A DNA stretch of 64,000 nt from Saprospiraceae bacterium (GTDB taxonomy: Bacteria; Bacteroidota; Bacteroidia; Chitinophagales; Saprospiraceae), in contig JAHDEC010000020.1 in assembly GCA_020629035.1 (NCBI GenBank), positions 1-64,000 of the forward strand. Direction: 5' to 3'. The translations under genes were made by a program, and so were the position numbers. The stretch's first letter is position 1, and each line of letters starts with the position of its first letter. Shown in pieces: positions 53,277 through 62,365 of the stretch. The notes beneath the pieces were generated by a model, which was not told the DNA's origin, did not search any database, and worked only from the letters and a program-made list of their open reading frames with translations.

Positions 53277-53300
53277 AGCATCTAATTTTACAAATGAAGC

Positions 53301-53930
53301 TTAGTTTTTAAGCTTATTATATATCGCGTCGATTTGTAGAATCAGTGATTTATTTTCAGAATTATCAATGATAAAATCTGCAAATGGTTCCTTTTTTTCA
53401 TCAGACCACTGATTATTCATTCTTTCAAGTATGGCTTCTTCAGACCAGTTGTTTCTTTTTTTTATTCGGGCTATTTTTTTGTCCAATGTTGCTTTTACTA
53501 ATATGATCTTATCAAAGTGTTTATAAATTCCTTCTTCAATTAAAATAGCGGATTCTTCAAGCACTATGGGACTTGTTTGGTTTAATGTCCACCATTCAAA
53601 ATCTTGTTTAACAGCTGGATGTACGAGCTTATTTAATGCTTCAAGTAAACTGCGATCGTTGAATACTTTTTTTGAAATGTAGTCTCTATTTAAATTTCCA
53701 TCAGCTAGATAAGCCGAATCACCCAAGAGGCTTTTAATCTGACCCACTAAATTTTGATCATTAATCATCAGTTGTTTAGCCTCAGTATCAGCATAATAGC
53801 ATGGTATGCTATATATTTCAAACAGCTTACAAACCAATGATTTGCCAGAGCCTATGCCACCAGTTACACCTATTTTTATACTGTTTTTCAATAAGGTTTC
53901 TTTGTGCTCAAGATAGCATTTCGTCCGCAT
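53301..53930 (-). CDS. coaE: Dephospho-CoA kinase
   Basis: 209 residues. Last step of coenzyme A synthesis: ATP-dependent phosphorylation of the 3'-hydroxyl of dephospho-CoA. P-loop GVTGGIGSGKS (about 21-31), 'YYADTEAKQL', 'LNKLVHPAVKQDFEWW' and the lid arginine region RIKKRNNWSEEAILERMNNQWSDEKK identify it. The first about 16 residues (MRTKCYLEHKETLLKN) are longer than usual, so translation may begin at an internal TTG. Confidence 0.95.
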   Translation of the reverse strand: MRTKCYLEHKETLLKNSIKIGVTGGIGSGKSLVCKLFEIYSIPCYYADTEAKQLMINDQNLVGQIKSLLGDSAYLADGNLNRDYISKKVFNDRSLLEALNKLVHPAVKQDFEWWTLNQTSPIVLEESAILIEEGIYKHFDKIILVKATLDKKIARIKKRNNWSEEAILERMNNQWSDEKKEPFADFIIDNSENKSLILQIDAIYNKLKN

Positions 53931-54019
53931 AAATTCAAGCTTCGAAAATAAATTAGACTAATTACCAACCATGTCCATTCTTAATTCAGTCTTCTAAATA
54001 CAATCCAAAAGTAATTCAT

Positions 54020-54484
54020 ATGATTCGAGTCCTAAGCGCCATTCTTTTGTTAGCGATGATTGTTACAGCTAGTTGCATGAAATCAAATATAAATGCTTGT
54101 GAGGATAATAGTTTCACTCATAATTTCATAACGAGCACAACTAATGATTCAGGCGAATTTATCGAAGTAGATTTCGAAATATGTATACTTAATCAATATG
54201 CTCACCAACAGCTCGAAGGCATAGACTCCAATGTAGGCTTATTCTATAGAGAAGACAATGTAGGTACAATCAATTATGACATGGGTTTTTTAGCCGGGGA
54301 ATATGTACAAGAAGATACTCCCGGAGCAATAGAGGATAATGCAGTTGACACAAACTTTCGTTACCTCAAATCAGATAGTTCTTTGATTATAACATTTCCT
54401 GAGCTTAGTGCTAATTTTTATTTAGATGATTTGACTTTCGAATCGGATGTGCTTTCCATGATGAGAACCGTAGATATAAAGTAA
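54020..54484 (+). CDS. Small lipoprotein, unknown function
   Basis: 154 residues. Lipobox IVTASCMKS (Cys about 19), then an acidic beta-rich body ('GEFIEVDFEICILNQ'; 'DSSLIITFPELSANFYLDDLTF') that could form a small beta sandwich. Not recognised as a family. It lies 72 bases before the YKOF-like gene on the same strand. Confidence 0.7.
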   Translation: MIRVLSAILLLAMIVTASCMKSNINACEDNSFTHNFITSTTNDSGEFIEVDFEICILNQYAHQQLEGIDSNVGLFYREDNVGTINYDMGFLAGEYVQEDTPGAIEDNAVDTNFRYLKSDSSLIITFPELSANFYLDDLTFESDVLSMMRTVDIK

Positions 54485-54556
54485 TTTCTAAGGAATATTT
54501 TAAGTATTTCTAATAATTAAAAACAAGTACATATCTTGCGATTGAATAACTAATCT

Positions 54557-54826
54557 ATGTTAATCACTTGCGAATTAAGTCTTTATCCACTCCAAAAAGA
54601 ATACGAGAGCATCATCATTGACTGCATAAAATTCCTAAAGCAGGATGATAATTTAAGCGTATTTACACATGCAATGTCCACCTACATCAAAGGAGAGTCA
54701 GCAGATGTCTTTAAACGTGTGGCAGATCTCTATGAATTGGAGTTTATGAAAAAAAGTACACAAAGCTTAGTTATTAAGGTAATCAATAGAAATCTCCCAG
54801 TTGAGGAAGGATATTTAGCATTTTAA
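54557..54826 (+). CDS. YKOF-related thiamine-binding-like protein
   Basis: 89 residues with a ferredoxin-like alpha-beta fold pattern. The opening 'LITCELSLYPLQKEYESIIIDCIKFL' followed by 'VFTHAMSTYIKGE..DVFKRV' resembles the YkoF/DUF77-like family of small proteins that bind thiamine or hydroxymethylpyrimidine. Cytoplasmic. It sits 16 bases before paaG in the same direction, so it may be co-transcribed with the phenylacetate genes; a functional link is not evident. Confidence 0.65.
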   Translation: MLITCELSLYPLQKEYESIIIDCIKFLKQDDNLSVFTHAMSTYIKGESADVFKRVADLYELEFMKKSTQSLVIKVINRNLPVEEGYLAF

Positions 54827-54842
54827 AAAATTGAAATAGGCC

Positions 54843-55613
54843 ATGACAATATTTGAGAAGATCGGAAGCATTGGTAAAATTACATTGAACAGACCTGAAG
54901 TTTACCATAGTGTAAATAACCAGATGGCGAAAGAATTGCACAATCATCTTGATCGGTGTAAAGATGATGATATAAGGGTAGTCTACTTAACGGCAAATGG
55001 TAAAGCATTTTGCGCTGGCCAGGATTTAAAAGAAACGATGGGAGGTAACATTGTCGAAATAATTGGCGACGCTGTTGAGAATAACTACAATCCTTTGGTG
55101 AGGAGAATTCATGAGTTAGAGAAGCCTGTTGTTTGCGCAGTAAATGGGATGGCTGTGGGAGCAGGAGCTAATTTAGCCTTAGCTTGTGATCTTGTAGTAG
55201 CTAAAGAATCGTCTGTTTTTATTCAAGCATTCTCGAAAATTGGATTAATTCCTGATACAGGAGGTACCTTTATTCTACCTAGATTAGTTGGTTTTAAGCG
55301 TGCTCTAGGTTTAGCCATGCTTGCAGATAAAGTAGATGGTAAAGAAGCGGAACGAATGGGTATGATCTACAAAGCCTTTTCCGATGAAACCTTTGAGGAA
55401 GAATCTTGGAAATTAGCTGAGCGCCTAGCCACTATGCCTACTAAAGCATTAGCCTTAACCAAACAAGCTTTCAATGCCAGCTTAACCAATGATATCAACG
55501 CTCAATTAGCTGTGGAAAAAGACCTCCAAATTAAGGCTGGTCAGACGGAAGACTTTGCTGAAGGAGTAATGGCTTTCATACAAAAAAGAAAACCTGACTT
55601 TAAAGGTAAATAA
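54843..55613 (+). CDS. paaG: 2-(1,2-epoxy-1,2-dihydrophenyl)acetyl-CoA isomerase PaaG
   Basis: 256 residues, crotonase fold. In phenylacetate degradation it converts the ring-epoxide CoA to an oxepin. The oxyanion-hole segments are FCAGQDLKE and AVNGMAVGAGANLALACDLVVA; the acidic residue in 'IGLIPDTGGTFILPRLVG' (Asp) is the catalytic acid seen in PaaG rather than enoyl-CoA hydratase. The full gene order paaG - hydratase - paaY supports the name. Confidence 0.87.
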   Translation: MTIFEKIGSIGKITLNRPEVYHSVNNQMAKELHNHLDRCKDDDIRVVYLTANGKAFCAGQDLKETMGGNIVEIIGDAVENNYNPLVRRIHELEKPVVCAVNGMAVGAGANLALACDLVVAKESSVFIQAFSKIGLIPDTGGTFILPRLVGFKRALGLAMLADKVDGKEAERMGMIYKAFSDETFEEESWKLAERLATMPTKALALTKQAFNASLTNDINAQLAVEKDLQIKAGQTEDFAEGVMAFIQKRKPDFKGK

Positions 55614-55637
55614 ACAGAAACTCAATTCGAATTAGAT

Positions 55638-56414
55638 ATGTCAGATAATGCACAAACGCTGGGTTACGTACAAACGAAAATAGAAAAGGCCATTGCGACC
55701 ATAGAGTTTTATCATCCCCAACACAATTCATTGCCAAGTAGCCTATTATCCTTATTGGCGGAAGCCATTAGGGAGGCAGGAAGTAATAATGAGGTCAAGC
55801 TTATTATACTTAAGAGTGGTGGTGATCGTACTTTCTGTGCAGGCGCTAGTTTTGATGAAATGATCCAGATAGAAAATTTTGATACAGGAAAAGCTTTCTT
55901 TATGGGTTTTGCCAATGTCATTAATACTTGTAGAAAATGCCCTAAATTTATTATTGGACGAGTACAAGGAAAAACAGTTGGAGGTGGTGTAGGATTAGCT
56001 GCGGCTGTGGATTACTGCATGGCTACTAAGTATGCTTCTGTGAAATTGAGTGAGCTAGCTGTAGGTATAGGTCCCTTTGTAGTTGGTCCTGCTGTTGAGC
56101 GGAAGTTGGGATTGTCTACTATGTCTCATATGGCAATTAATGCGACTGAATGGCAAACAGCTCAGTGGGCTAAAGAGAAAGGACTCTTTACAGAAGTTTT
56201 CAGAACGGTTGAAGAATTGGATGTATATCTTAATCAGTTTGCAGAAAACTTGACCAATAAAAACATGGAGGCCATGCGATTACTTAAAAAAGTATTTTGG
56301 GAAGGTTGTGAAAATTGGGACCAACTGTTAGAGGATCGAGCTGAAATGAGTGGCCAACTTATTCTCTCCGAAGACGCAAAAAAAGCCATAGATTCTTTTA
56401 AGCAAAAGGCATGA
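55638..56414 (+). CDS. Enoyl-CoA hydratase/isomerase family protein (PaaF-like)
   Basis: 258 residues, crotonase fold with FCAGASFDEM and RVQGKTVGGGVGLAAAVDYCMA. The active-site region 'LSELAVGIGPFVVGPAVERKLG' lacks the standard two glutamates of a hydratase in their usual place, so the reaction is less sure than for PaaG. In phenylacetate clusters of Bacteroidota a second crotonase often follows paaG and hydrates the ring-opened dehydroadipyl-CoA. Stop overlaps the paaY start (ATGA). Confidence 0.8.
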   Translation: MSDNAQTLGYVQTKIEKAIATIEFYHPQHNSLPSSLLSLLAEAIREAGSNNEVKLIILKSGGDRTFCAGASFDEMIQIENFDTGKAFFMGFANVINTCRKCPKFIIGRVQGKTVGGGVGLAAAVDYCMATKYASVKLSELAVGIGPFVVGPAVERKLGLSTMSHMAINATEWQTAQWAKEKGLFTEVFRTVEELDVYLNQFAENLTNKNMEAMRLLKKVFWEGCENWDQLLEDRAEMSGQLILSEDAKKAIDSFKQKA

Positions 56415-57001
56415 TTTATTCGTTCGAAGGTCACATACCAGTAGTTCACGAGTCATCCTTTGTCCATCCACAGGCTTCTGTTACAGGAAATGTAATCATT
56501 GGACAAAACGTATATGTAGGTCCTGGCGCAGCCATAAGAGGAGACTGGGGAGAAATTATCATTGAAGACGGTTGTAATATTCAAGAAAACTGTACAATTC
56601 ATATGTTTCCAGGAACGACTGTTCTCCTAGAACATTCGTCTCACATCGGTCATGGTGCCATTATCCATGGAGCCACCATAAAATCCAACAGCCTTATAGG
56701 AATGAATGCTGTCATTATGGATCGGGTGGTTATCGGAAAGGAAAGCATCATTGGGGCGCTTACTTTTGTAAAAGCCGATACTGAAATTCCCCCTAGAAGT
56801 CTAGTGGTAGGTAATCCTGCTAAAATAGTCAAAGAAGTATCCGATGAAATGATTGCATGGAAAACCAAGGGGACTGAACTTTACCAGGCATTACCATTTC
56901 TTTGTCATTCCACGCTAGAAGCATGCGAACCTCTCAGAGAATTACCAGAAAATCGCCCTGAACAGAAAGTGTATTTTAAAACTTGGAATGAGAATAAATA
57001 A
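56411..57001 (+). CDS. paaY: PaaY-type gamma-carbonic-anhydrase-fold protein
   Basis: 196 residues. The left-handed beta helix (hexapeptide repeats, about 10-150) has pattern 'GNVIIGQNVYVGPGAAIRGDWGEIIIEDG' and the metal-binding histidines in HSSHIGHGAIIHGATI. A C-terminal extension (about 150-196) fits PaaY, a thioesterase that clears inhibitory CoA esters formed by the phenylacetate pathway. Overlaps the preceding gene by 4 bases and abuts the convergent TonB-like gene by 3 bases. Confidence 0.87.
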   Translation: MIYSFEGHIPVVHESSFVHPQASVTGNVIIGQNVYVGPGAAIRGDWGEIIIEDGCNIQENCTIHMFPGTTVLLEHSSHIGHGAIIHGATIKSNSLIGMNAVIMDRVVIGKESIIGALTFVKADTEIPPRSLVVGNPAKIVKEVSDEMIAWKTKGTELYQALPFLCHSTLEACEPLRELPENRPEQKVYFKTWNENK

Positions 57002-57004
57002 AGG

Positions 57005-57973
57005 CTAGTTAAAGCTAACTATGTCATCCAAGTTTACTTTTAATTTACCACATTGCTCTGGTGGAGCTGAATAATCTGCTTCTACTTTATACCCATAGAA
57101 AGCCTTCAAAATTTGTCTCATTTGATCTTTAGAAAGCTTGGCAGTAGTCTCATCGAAATTCATTTCTGCATAAGTAACGGCTCCCGCATTATTTACACAA
57201 AAATCTACAACAATTTTCTTTCCCTTCTGGCCAGTAAAATTCACTTTCAAAAGCTCCTTAATGTTCCGGTGGATTACTCTTCTTCCAAATACTCCATTTC
57301 CTGAACCATCGTATTTTCCTTTATCAATGCCACCAGTTCCGACACCACTATCACCATCATTTCCTTCTTTATCTGCACCCATACCATCTCCTTTTTCACC
57401 TTTTCCTGAACCACTTCCGTCTTGGTTTGATGGAGGAGCGTCTTTCTTTCCTGTCTTTGGAGCAGTGCTCTTTTTACCGGCTTTGGGTTTTGGTGTAGGT
57501 ACTTCAATGGTTTCTGGCACCTCTTCAAAATCAGCATCCGGACTAGGATCTTCAATTTCTATATCTTCTACCTCAATATCAATATCTGCAGCAGGTACTT
57601 CAGCTTCTTCTACAACAGTCTCCGACTCAAGAATCGGTGGAGTAGGAGGCTTAGGTGTAGGTATATCTATTTTAGGTTTTTTAACCTCGATTTCTTCAAT
57701 TTTCTTGTCCTCTATTTTAGCAACAGGTTCTTCCTTTTTTTTCTGAGCCCCTTCCTTCTCTTTGGCCTTATTACTATTTGAACTTGGAGCAGGAACAAAC
57801 TCAATGGGCTCTTCGAAATTCACCTTTACGTGAAATTGCCTTGCTTGCGCTTTTTCTGGTTCATAGGGACATCCCCAAAGAAAAGCTAGTAAAACTAGTA
57901 GACTGTGAAAGACAAGAGAAATTCTTTTGGCTTTCTTTTTATTTGGTTGAGGTGTTTGATTTGTATCGCTCAT
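57005..57973 (-). CDS. TonB-like energy transducer
   Basis: 322 residues. One N-terminal membrane helix (about 19-36, ISLVFHSLLVLLAFLWGC), a long Pro/Glu/Lys-rich periplasm-spanning region (about 55-165) with repeated PTPKP and E-V-E-D patterns, a Gly/Asp-rich stretch (GSGKGEKGDGMGADKEGNDGDSG, about 180-215), and a C-terminal globular part (about 230-322, KGKKIVVDFCVNNAGAVTYAEM) of the TonB C-terminal type. It would pass proton-motive energy to outer-membrane receptors. No ExbB/ExbD genes nearby. Confidence 0.75.
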   Translation of the reverse strand: MSDTNQTPQPNKKKAKRISLVFHSLLVLLAFLWGCPYEPEKAQARQFHVKVNFEEPIEFVPAPSSNSNKAKEKEGAQKKKEEPVAKIEDKKIEEIEVKKPKIDIPTPKPPTPPILESETVVEEAEVPAADIDIEVEDIEIEDPSPDADFEEVPETIEVPTPKPKAGKKSTAPKTGKKDAPPSNQDGSGSGKGEKGDGMGADKEGNDGDSGVGTGGIDKGKYDGSGNGVFGRRVIHRNIKELLKVNFTGQKGKKIVVDFCVNNAGAVTYAEMNFDETTAKLSKDQMRQILKAFYGYKVEADYSAPPEQCGKLKVNLDDIVSFN

Positions 57974-58051
57974 AGTTCAAAATTAAATCCTTACTACAAC
58001 ATAATGCATTTTTAGCACATTAAATTGTTAAATATGTGTAAAACTCTGTTG

Positions 58052-60082
58052 CTAAGTAGTTAAATCAGGAGCTTTTGAGACATCTGGAACATCCTGCCCA
58101 AACCATTTAACGATAAAGAATAAAAGGACACCACAAACAGCCAAAAGCAATAAACTAATGAACCAACCTCCTCCTAAAAGAATAGCTAAGCTTATGCCTA
58201 TTAAACTCACAACACCTACAGTAAGCGCATAAGGTAACTGTGTCCTAACGTGATCTAAATGGTTACAGTCGGTCGCTAAACTACTAAGAATGGTTGTGTC
58301 AGAAATAGGGCTACAATGATCACCTAAAACGCTCGCTCCCAATACCGTTGAAATTACGCATAATATTATCTCCATGCTTAGCTCAGTCTCTAATCCACTC
58401 GCCATACAAACGGCATAAGCGGTTGGAATAGCAATAGGATACAAAATAGCCATAGTGCTCCAAGAGGAGCCAGTACTAAAAGAAATGAATGCCGCCAGGA
58501 TGAATATTATAGCGGGCAATAAATAGGGATTGAGATGTTCGCCTAATGCATTACTTAAATAATCAGCGGTATGCAAATGTTGGGTTGTTGCCGCTAAAGC
58601 CCAAGCTAAGACAAGGATAATAATAGCCGGCAACATAGTTTTAAATCCTGTTACCATCCAATGCATACTATCCATTAATTTCATAGTCCCGCTTGCAAGT
58701 GTAATCACCAGTGCTATAACCACTCCAGAAAAAGAAGCCCATATGAGAGCCGCATACGAATCTCCAGAACCTATTACATTTCCTAATTTAGTAAAGAAGC
58801 CATCATCCATTGCTGACCAGACAGAACCCCAAGTATAAAAATCCATACCCAATCCCTCGGCAAGACTACTAAAACCTGTCGAGAATAGACCTAAGATAGT
58901 GGCATTGATCACTACTAAAATAGGGACAGCAGCATGCCACCAAATGTGTTTTGAACCTTTAACAGGACTTAAATCTTCCATATCAGGTTCATCTTCCTCT
59001 TGGGTTCTAGCTGGAGAAACCTGTCCAGTCAATCTGGCTCTTTTTTCAGCCTTTATCATTGGGCCAAAGTCTTTCTTTTGGAATATGATAAATAAAATAA
59101 AAGCTAAGGTCAGAAAAGGGTAGAAGCTGTATTTTAATGAACTCAAAAATAGAGAATAAGGAGTCTGCCCTTTTAAAATTTCGACGGTAGCACTTGCATC
59201 ACCAATATAGCCAAGCTCAGCGCCAATCCAGGTGGTAATAAATGCAACAGCCGCTACTGGAGCTGCTGTACTATCCACTATGTAAGCAAGCTTTTCTCTA
59301 CTGATGCTAAATTTATCCGTAGCTGAGCGCATAGTATTACCAACTATAAGTGTATTCGCATAATCATCAAAGAAAATCAGTAGACCCAAGATCCAAGTAA
59401 TACATTGCGTACTTACGGGATCCTTTGCATACTTGGACATCTTTTGTACGATACCATACATTCCACCATTTTTAGATATGATGGCAACCATTCCTCCTAT
59501 AAGCAGCGAAAATAGTATGATAGACAGGTGTCCACTATCTGATAAGGCTTTTACTACATATGTATCTACTGACTTTAATAAGGATTTAAGGTAAAATGTC
59601 AAGCTCCCCCAATGCATACCACCGATAATGAAGACACCACTAAAAATGCCTATGAATAGAGATAAAATAACTTCTTTAAATAGCAGTGCAAGTACAATGG
59701 CAACTAAGGGTGGTATAAGTGATAACCATAGGGGAATTCGTTTTAAAACTTGAGTGCCTGTTGAAGTATCACTCTGGTGATATAAGACCTGTTGTTTTCC
59801 AGATTTAATAAATAGAAGTCCATTTTGAGAAGCTGGTAATAAGCCTTGACCATTAACAATCTGGATTGTTTTTTCTTCACCATTTAGTGAAATATCTAAG
59901 ACCCCATTCTGCTTATTACCGACGTTTAAATAAATACTTTCGTTATTTAATTGCAAGCCAAGTTCATTTAACTGTACCTTTGCTGTGTCAGATGGATTTG
60001 TTGGTAAATTAGTTAACGAATCCTGTTGTCCAATGACTAGCAGCGGTAGAAATAACGAAAAAATTAAAAGATAATGTTTCAT
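58052..60082 (-). CDS. NhaC-family Na+/H+ antiporter with exported N-terminal extension
   Basis: 676 residues. Residues 1-18 look like a cleavable signal peptide (MKHYLLIFSLFLPLLVIGQ), followed by about 95 mainly polar beta-rich residues before the first transport helix (IPLWLSLIPPLVAIVLALLF, about 117). About ten to twelve helices then follow, with FFDDYANTLIVGNTMRS and GDHCSPISDTTILSSLATDCNHLDHVRTQLPY, both diagnostic of NhaC-type ion exchangers (PF03553). The extra N-terminal domain is not in classic NhaC. The start codon overlaps, head to head, that of the neighbouring T9SS gene. Confidence 0.88.
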   Translation of the reverse strand: MKHYLLIFSLFLPLLVIGQQDSLTNLPTNPSDTAKVQLNELGLQLNNESIYLNVGNKQNGVLDISLNGEEKTIQIVNGQGLLPASQNGLLFIKSGKQQVLYHQSDTSTGTQVLKRIPLWLSLIPPLVAIVLALLFKEVILSLFIGIFSGVFIIGGMHWGSLTFYLKSLLKSVDTYVVKALSDSGHLSIILFSLLIGGMVAIISKNGGMYGIVQKMSKYAKDPVSTQCITWILGLLIFFDDYANTLIVGNTMRSATDKFSISREKLAYIVDSTAAPVAAVAFITTWIGAELGYIGDASATVEILKGQTPYSLFLSSLKYSFYPFLTLAFILFIIFQKKDFGPMIKAEKRARLTGQVSPARTQEEDEPDMEDLSPVKGSKHIWWHAAVPILVVINATILGLFSTGFSSLAEGLGMDFYTWGSVWSAMDDGFFTKLGNVIGSGDSYAALIWASFSGVVIALVITLASGTMKLMDSMHWMVTGFKTMLPAIIILVLAWALAATTQHLHTADYLSNALGEHLNPYLLPAIIFILAAFISFSTGSSWSTMAILYPIAIPTAYAVCMASGLETELSMEIILCVISTVLGASVLGDHCSPISDTTILSSLATDCNHLDHVRTQLPYALTVGVVSLIGISLAILLGGGWFISLLLLAVCGVLLFFIVKWFGQDVPDVSKAPDLTT

Positions 60083-62365
60083 TCAAGTAGGCTTTTAAAT
60101 CTCAGTTCTCAGCAAATTAATAATAATTATTCGTTCAGAAGTCTTTTATTAGGTTTGAGCCTATATTGCTTTTCGACTACTATCATATTTGCTCAGGCGT
60201 ATGAAGCCATATCATTTCCTGTAACACAAAATGGAAACGAACTAAATTACCCTTTTACTGGAGGTATGGATAGTCCTCAGGTTGTCTCATTGGATCTTGA
60301 TTTGGATGGTGTTCAAGATTTATTAGTTTTCGATCGTCACGGTGCCGTTTTTATTCCCTTTTTATTTGATGTGTTAACTGATTCCTACAAGTATGCTCCT
60401 GAGTACAAGGCCATCTTTCCTGGAATTGTCAATTTTGTGCTGAAGGCCGATTATAATCAAGATGGTATTGATGATTTATTTGGTCATTCCGCCATTCATA
60501 GTGCAGGTTTTAGAGTTTATGAAGGACGGATTGAAAATGGGAACTTAGTCTATGAAGAATTAACGCTCAATAATTTGGAAGGTGAGTTTAATAATATATA
60601 CTCACAGTATTTTAATGTTAGAGCCCCACTAGCTATTCCTATCACAGATGTGCCAGCCATATTAGATTACGAAAACGACGGTGATGTTGATGTAGTTACC
60701 TTTGATCCTATTGGTTCAAATGTAGAGTTGCATTTAAATATGGATGTCGAAAACGGAAATCCCTCTAATACTTTTGAAATGAAGCGAGTTGAGGCATGTT
60801 GGGGTGGGATTGTTGAGTCTGGATTAAATGCAAATTTAATTCTTTCCGAGGTAGCTGGAGACTGTGCCAGGGATGGAGAAGATAGACATGCCGGGTCTAC
60901 TTTGTTAACGCTAGATTTTGAAAATGATGGTGACCATGATTTATTAATCGGTGATTTATCTAGTAATAATATGGCTGCTGTTTTTAACAACAAACAAGGA
61001 TCTGAAGATTGGTTTGATAAAATAGATACTTTTTTTCCTAGTTATGATATTCCCATAAATCTGCCCGTATTTGCGGCAAGTTTTTTATATGATACAAACA
61101 GGGATGGAAAAGAAGATTTACTAGTCGCACCGAACAACACCTTCAATTCGGAGAATACAGATAATCTGCATCTCTATACAAATGTTGCGGATGAAGGTTT
61201 TGAGTTTAGTTATGAAACCAATAAATTTTTAGTTGATGGACACTTGGATTTTGGTTCTTTTTCAAGCCCTGAATTTGTAGATGTAAATCAAGATGGCTTA
61301 TTTGATTTGGTGGTTTCAACTAAAGGGCGGCTAAGTAATAATAGTTATACTCCCAAATTACTTTACTATAAAAATGTTGGTTCATTGACATCTCCGGCTT
61401 TTGTCTTAGATAATGATGATTATTTAAATTTTAGTCAGTTTGCACAAACAGGAATTCAGCCTTCTATTGGTTTTGGAGATTTAGACGGCGATGATGATAT
61501 TGATTTATTAGTGGCCTTTAATAATGGTCGATTATTTTATTATGAAAATTTAGCTGGGCCTTGGGAGACATTTAATTTTGCTTCACCTATTTATCCATTT
61601 ATGGATATACAGGCTGGGACAAATGTTAAACCAGAAATTTATGATCTTAACAATGACGGTTTAGGAGATATTATCATTGGAGAACAAAATGGGACAGATA
61701 TTGATGGACAATTGGGCTCGTTTACCTATTATCAGAATGAAGGTACAGTAGGAGAACCATTATTTTTTCCGGACCATTTAGATGGATCTAACACCCCCTT
61801 TTTAGGCGATGTATTTATTAATGAAAATACAAGATCATCTAGTGCGCCTATATTTGTATCATCTGAAAATCAATTGTATTTATTTTCTGGAAGTGAACTA
61901 GGAGGCATTAGACAATGGCTGATTCCAGAAGGTGAGGAGTTCGGGACTTATGAGCTAATATCAGAAGATTTAGGAGAAATTAAGGAAGGTAGACGAACAG
62001 ATATTGATATGGAAGATATTGATAATGATGGTTTTTATGAAATTATAATTGGTGGACCAAGGGGAGGTTTGGCTTTATTTAAAACAGATCTCAAAAGTAA
62101 TGTAATGGTAGATAATACCGTGGAATTAATTGATGATGAAATAGTCATTCTACCTAACCCAGCATTGAACCAACTAAATATTAGCTATAACGGGACTAAA
62201 CAAATCGAAAAGATTAGCATTATTTCTATGGATGGGAAATTGGTGCAAGTACCAAACGATGCCATAAATGATACGATTGATATTGAATACTTATCAAGTG
62301 GGATTTATTACATCCAGGTAATTATCGCTGGCGAAAGCCATGCACTCAAGTTTATGAAAATGTAG
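60074..62365 (+). CDS. T9SS-exported FG-GAP/VCBS repeat protein
   Basis: 763 residues. A long n-region leads to a signal peptide ending FSTTIIFAQA (about residue 43). The body has repeated Asp-rich calcium-loop modules of beta-propeller type: DLDGVQDLLVFD, YNQDGIDDLFG, DTNRDGKEDLLVA, DVNQDGLFDLVVS, DLDGDDDIDLLVAF, DLNNDGLGDIIIG, DIDNDGFYEIIIGG. The last about 75 residues are a type A T9SS sorting domain (VILPNPALNQLNISYNG; ISIISMDGKLV; LSSGIYYIQVII). A surface-exposed binding protein; ligand unknown. Its start overlaps the nhaC start by 9 bases on the other strand; a later TTG start is possible. Confidence 0.88.
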   Translation: MFHSSRLLNLSSQQINNNYSFRSLLLGLSLYCFSTTIIFAQAYEAISFPVTQNGNELNYPFTGGMDSPQVVSLDLDLDGVQDLLVFDRHGAVFIPFLFDVLTDSYKYAPEYKAIFPGIVNFVLKADYNQDGIDDLFGHSAIHSAGFRVYEGRIENGNLVYEELTLNNLEGEFNNIYSQYFNVRAPLAIPITDVPAILDYENDGDVDVVTFDPIGSNVELHLNMDVENGNPSNTFEMKRVEACWGGIVESGLNANLILSEVAGDCARDGEDRHAGSTLLTLDFENDGDHDLLIGDLSSNNMAAVFNNKQGSEDWFDKIDTFFPSYDIPINLPVFAASFLYDTNRDGKEDLLVAPNNTFNSENTDNLHLYTNVADEGFEFSYETNKFLVDGHLDFGSFSSPEFVDVNQDGLFDLVVSTKGRLSNNSYTPKLLYYKNVGSLTSPAFVLDNDDYLNFSQFAQTGIQPSIGFGDLDGDDDIDLLVAFNNGRLFYYENLAGPWETFNFASPIYPFMDIQAGTNVKPEIYDLNNDGLGDIIIGEQNGTDIDGQLGSFTYYQNEGTVGEPLFFPDHLDGSNTPFLGDVFINENTRSSSAPIFVSSENQLYLFSGSELGGIRQWLIPEGEEFGTYELISEDLGEIKEGRRTDIDMEDIDNDGFYEIIIGGPRGGLALFKTDLKSNVMVDNTVELIDDEIVILPNPALNQLNISYNGTKQIEKISIISMDGKLVQVPNDAINDTIDIEYLSSGIYYIQVIIAGESHALKFMKM

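Noticed and set aside
57261-57746. 161-codon Pro/Ser/Gly-rich reading frame on the plus strand
   Set aside because: Antisense shadow of the Pro/Glu/Gly-rich linker of the TonB-like protein; no start context or signal.
57978-57985. TAATTTTG as a promoter box for the TonB-like gene
   Set aside because: It is only about 4 bases from the start codon, so transcription would begin inside the gene, and no -33 box fits.
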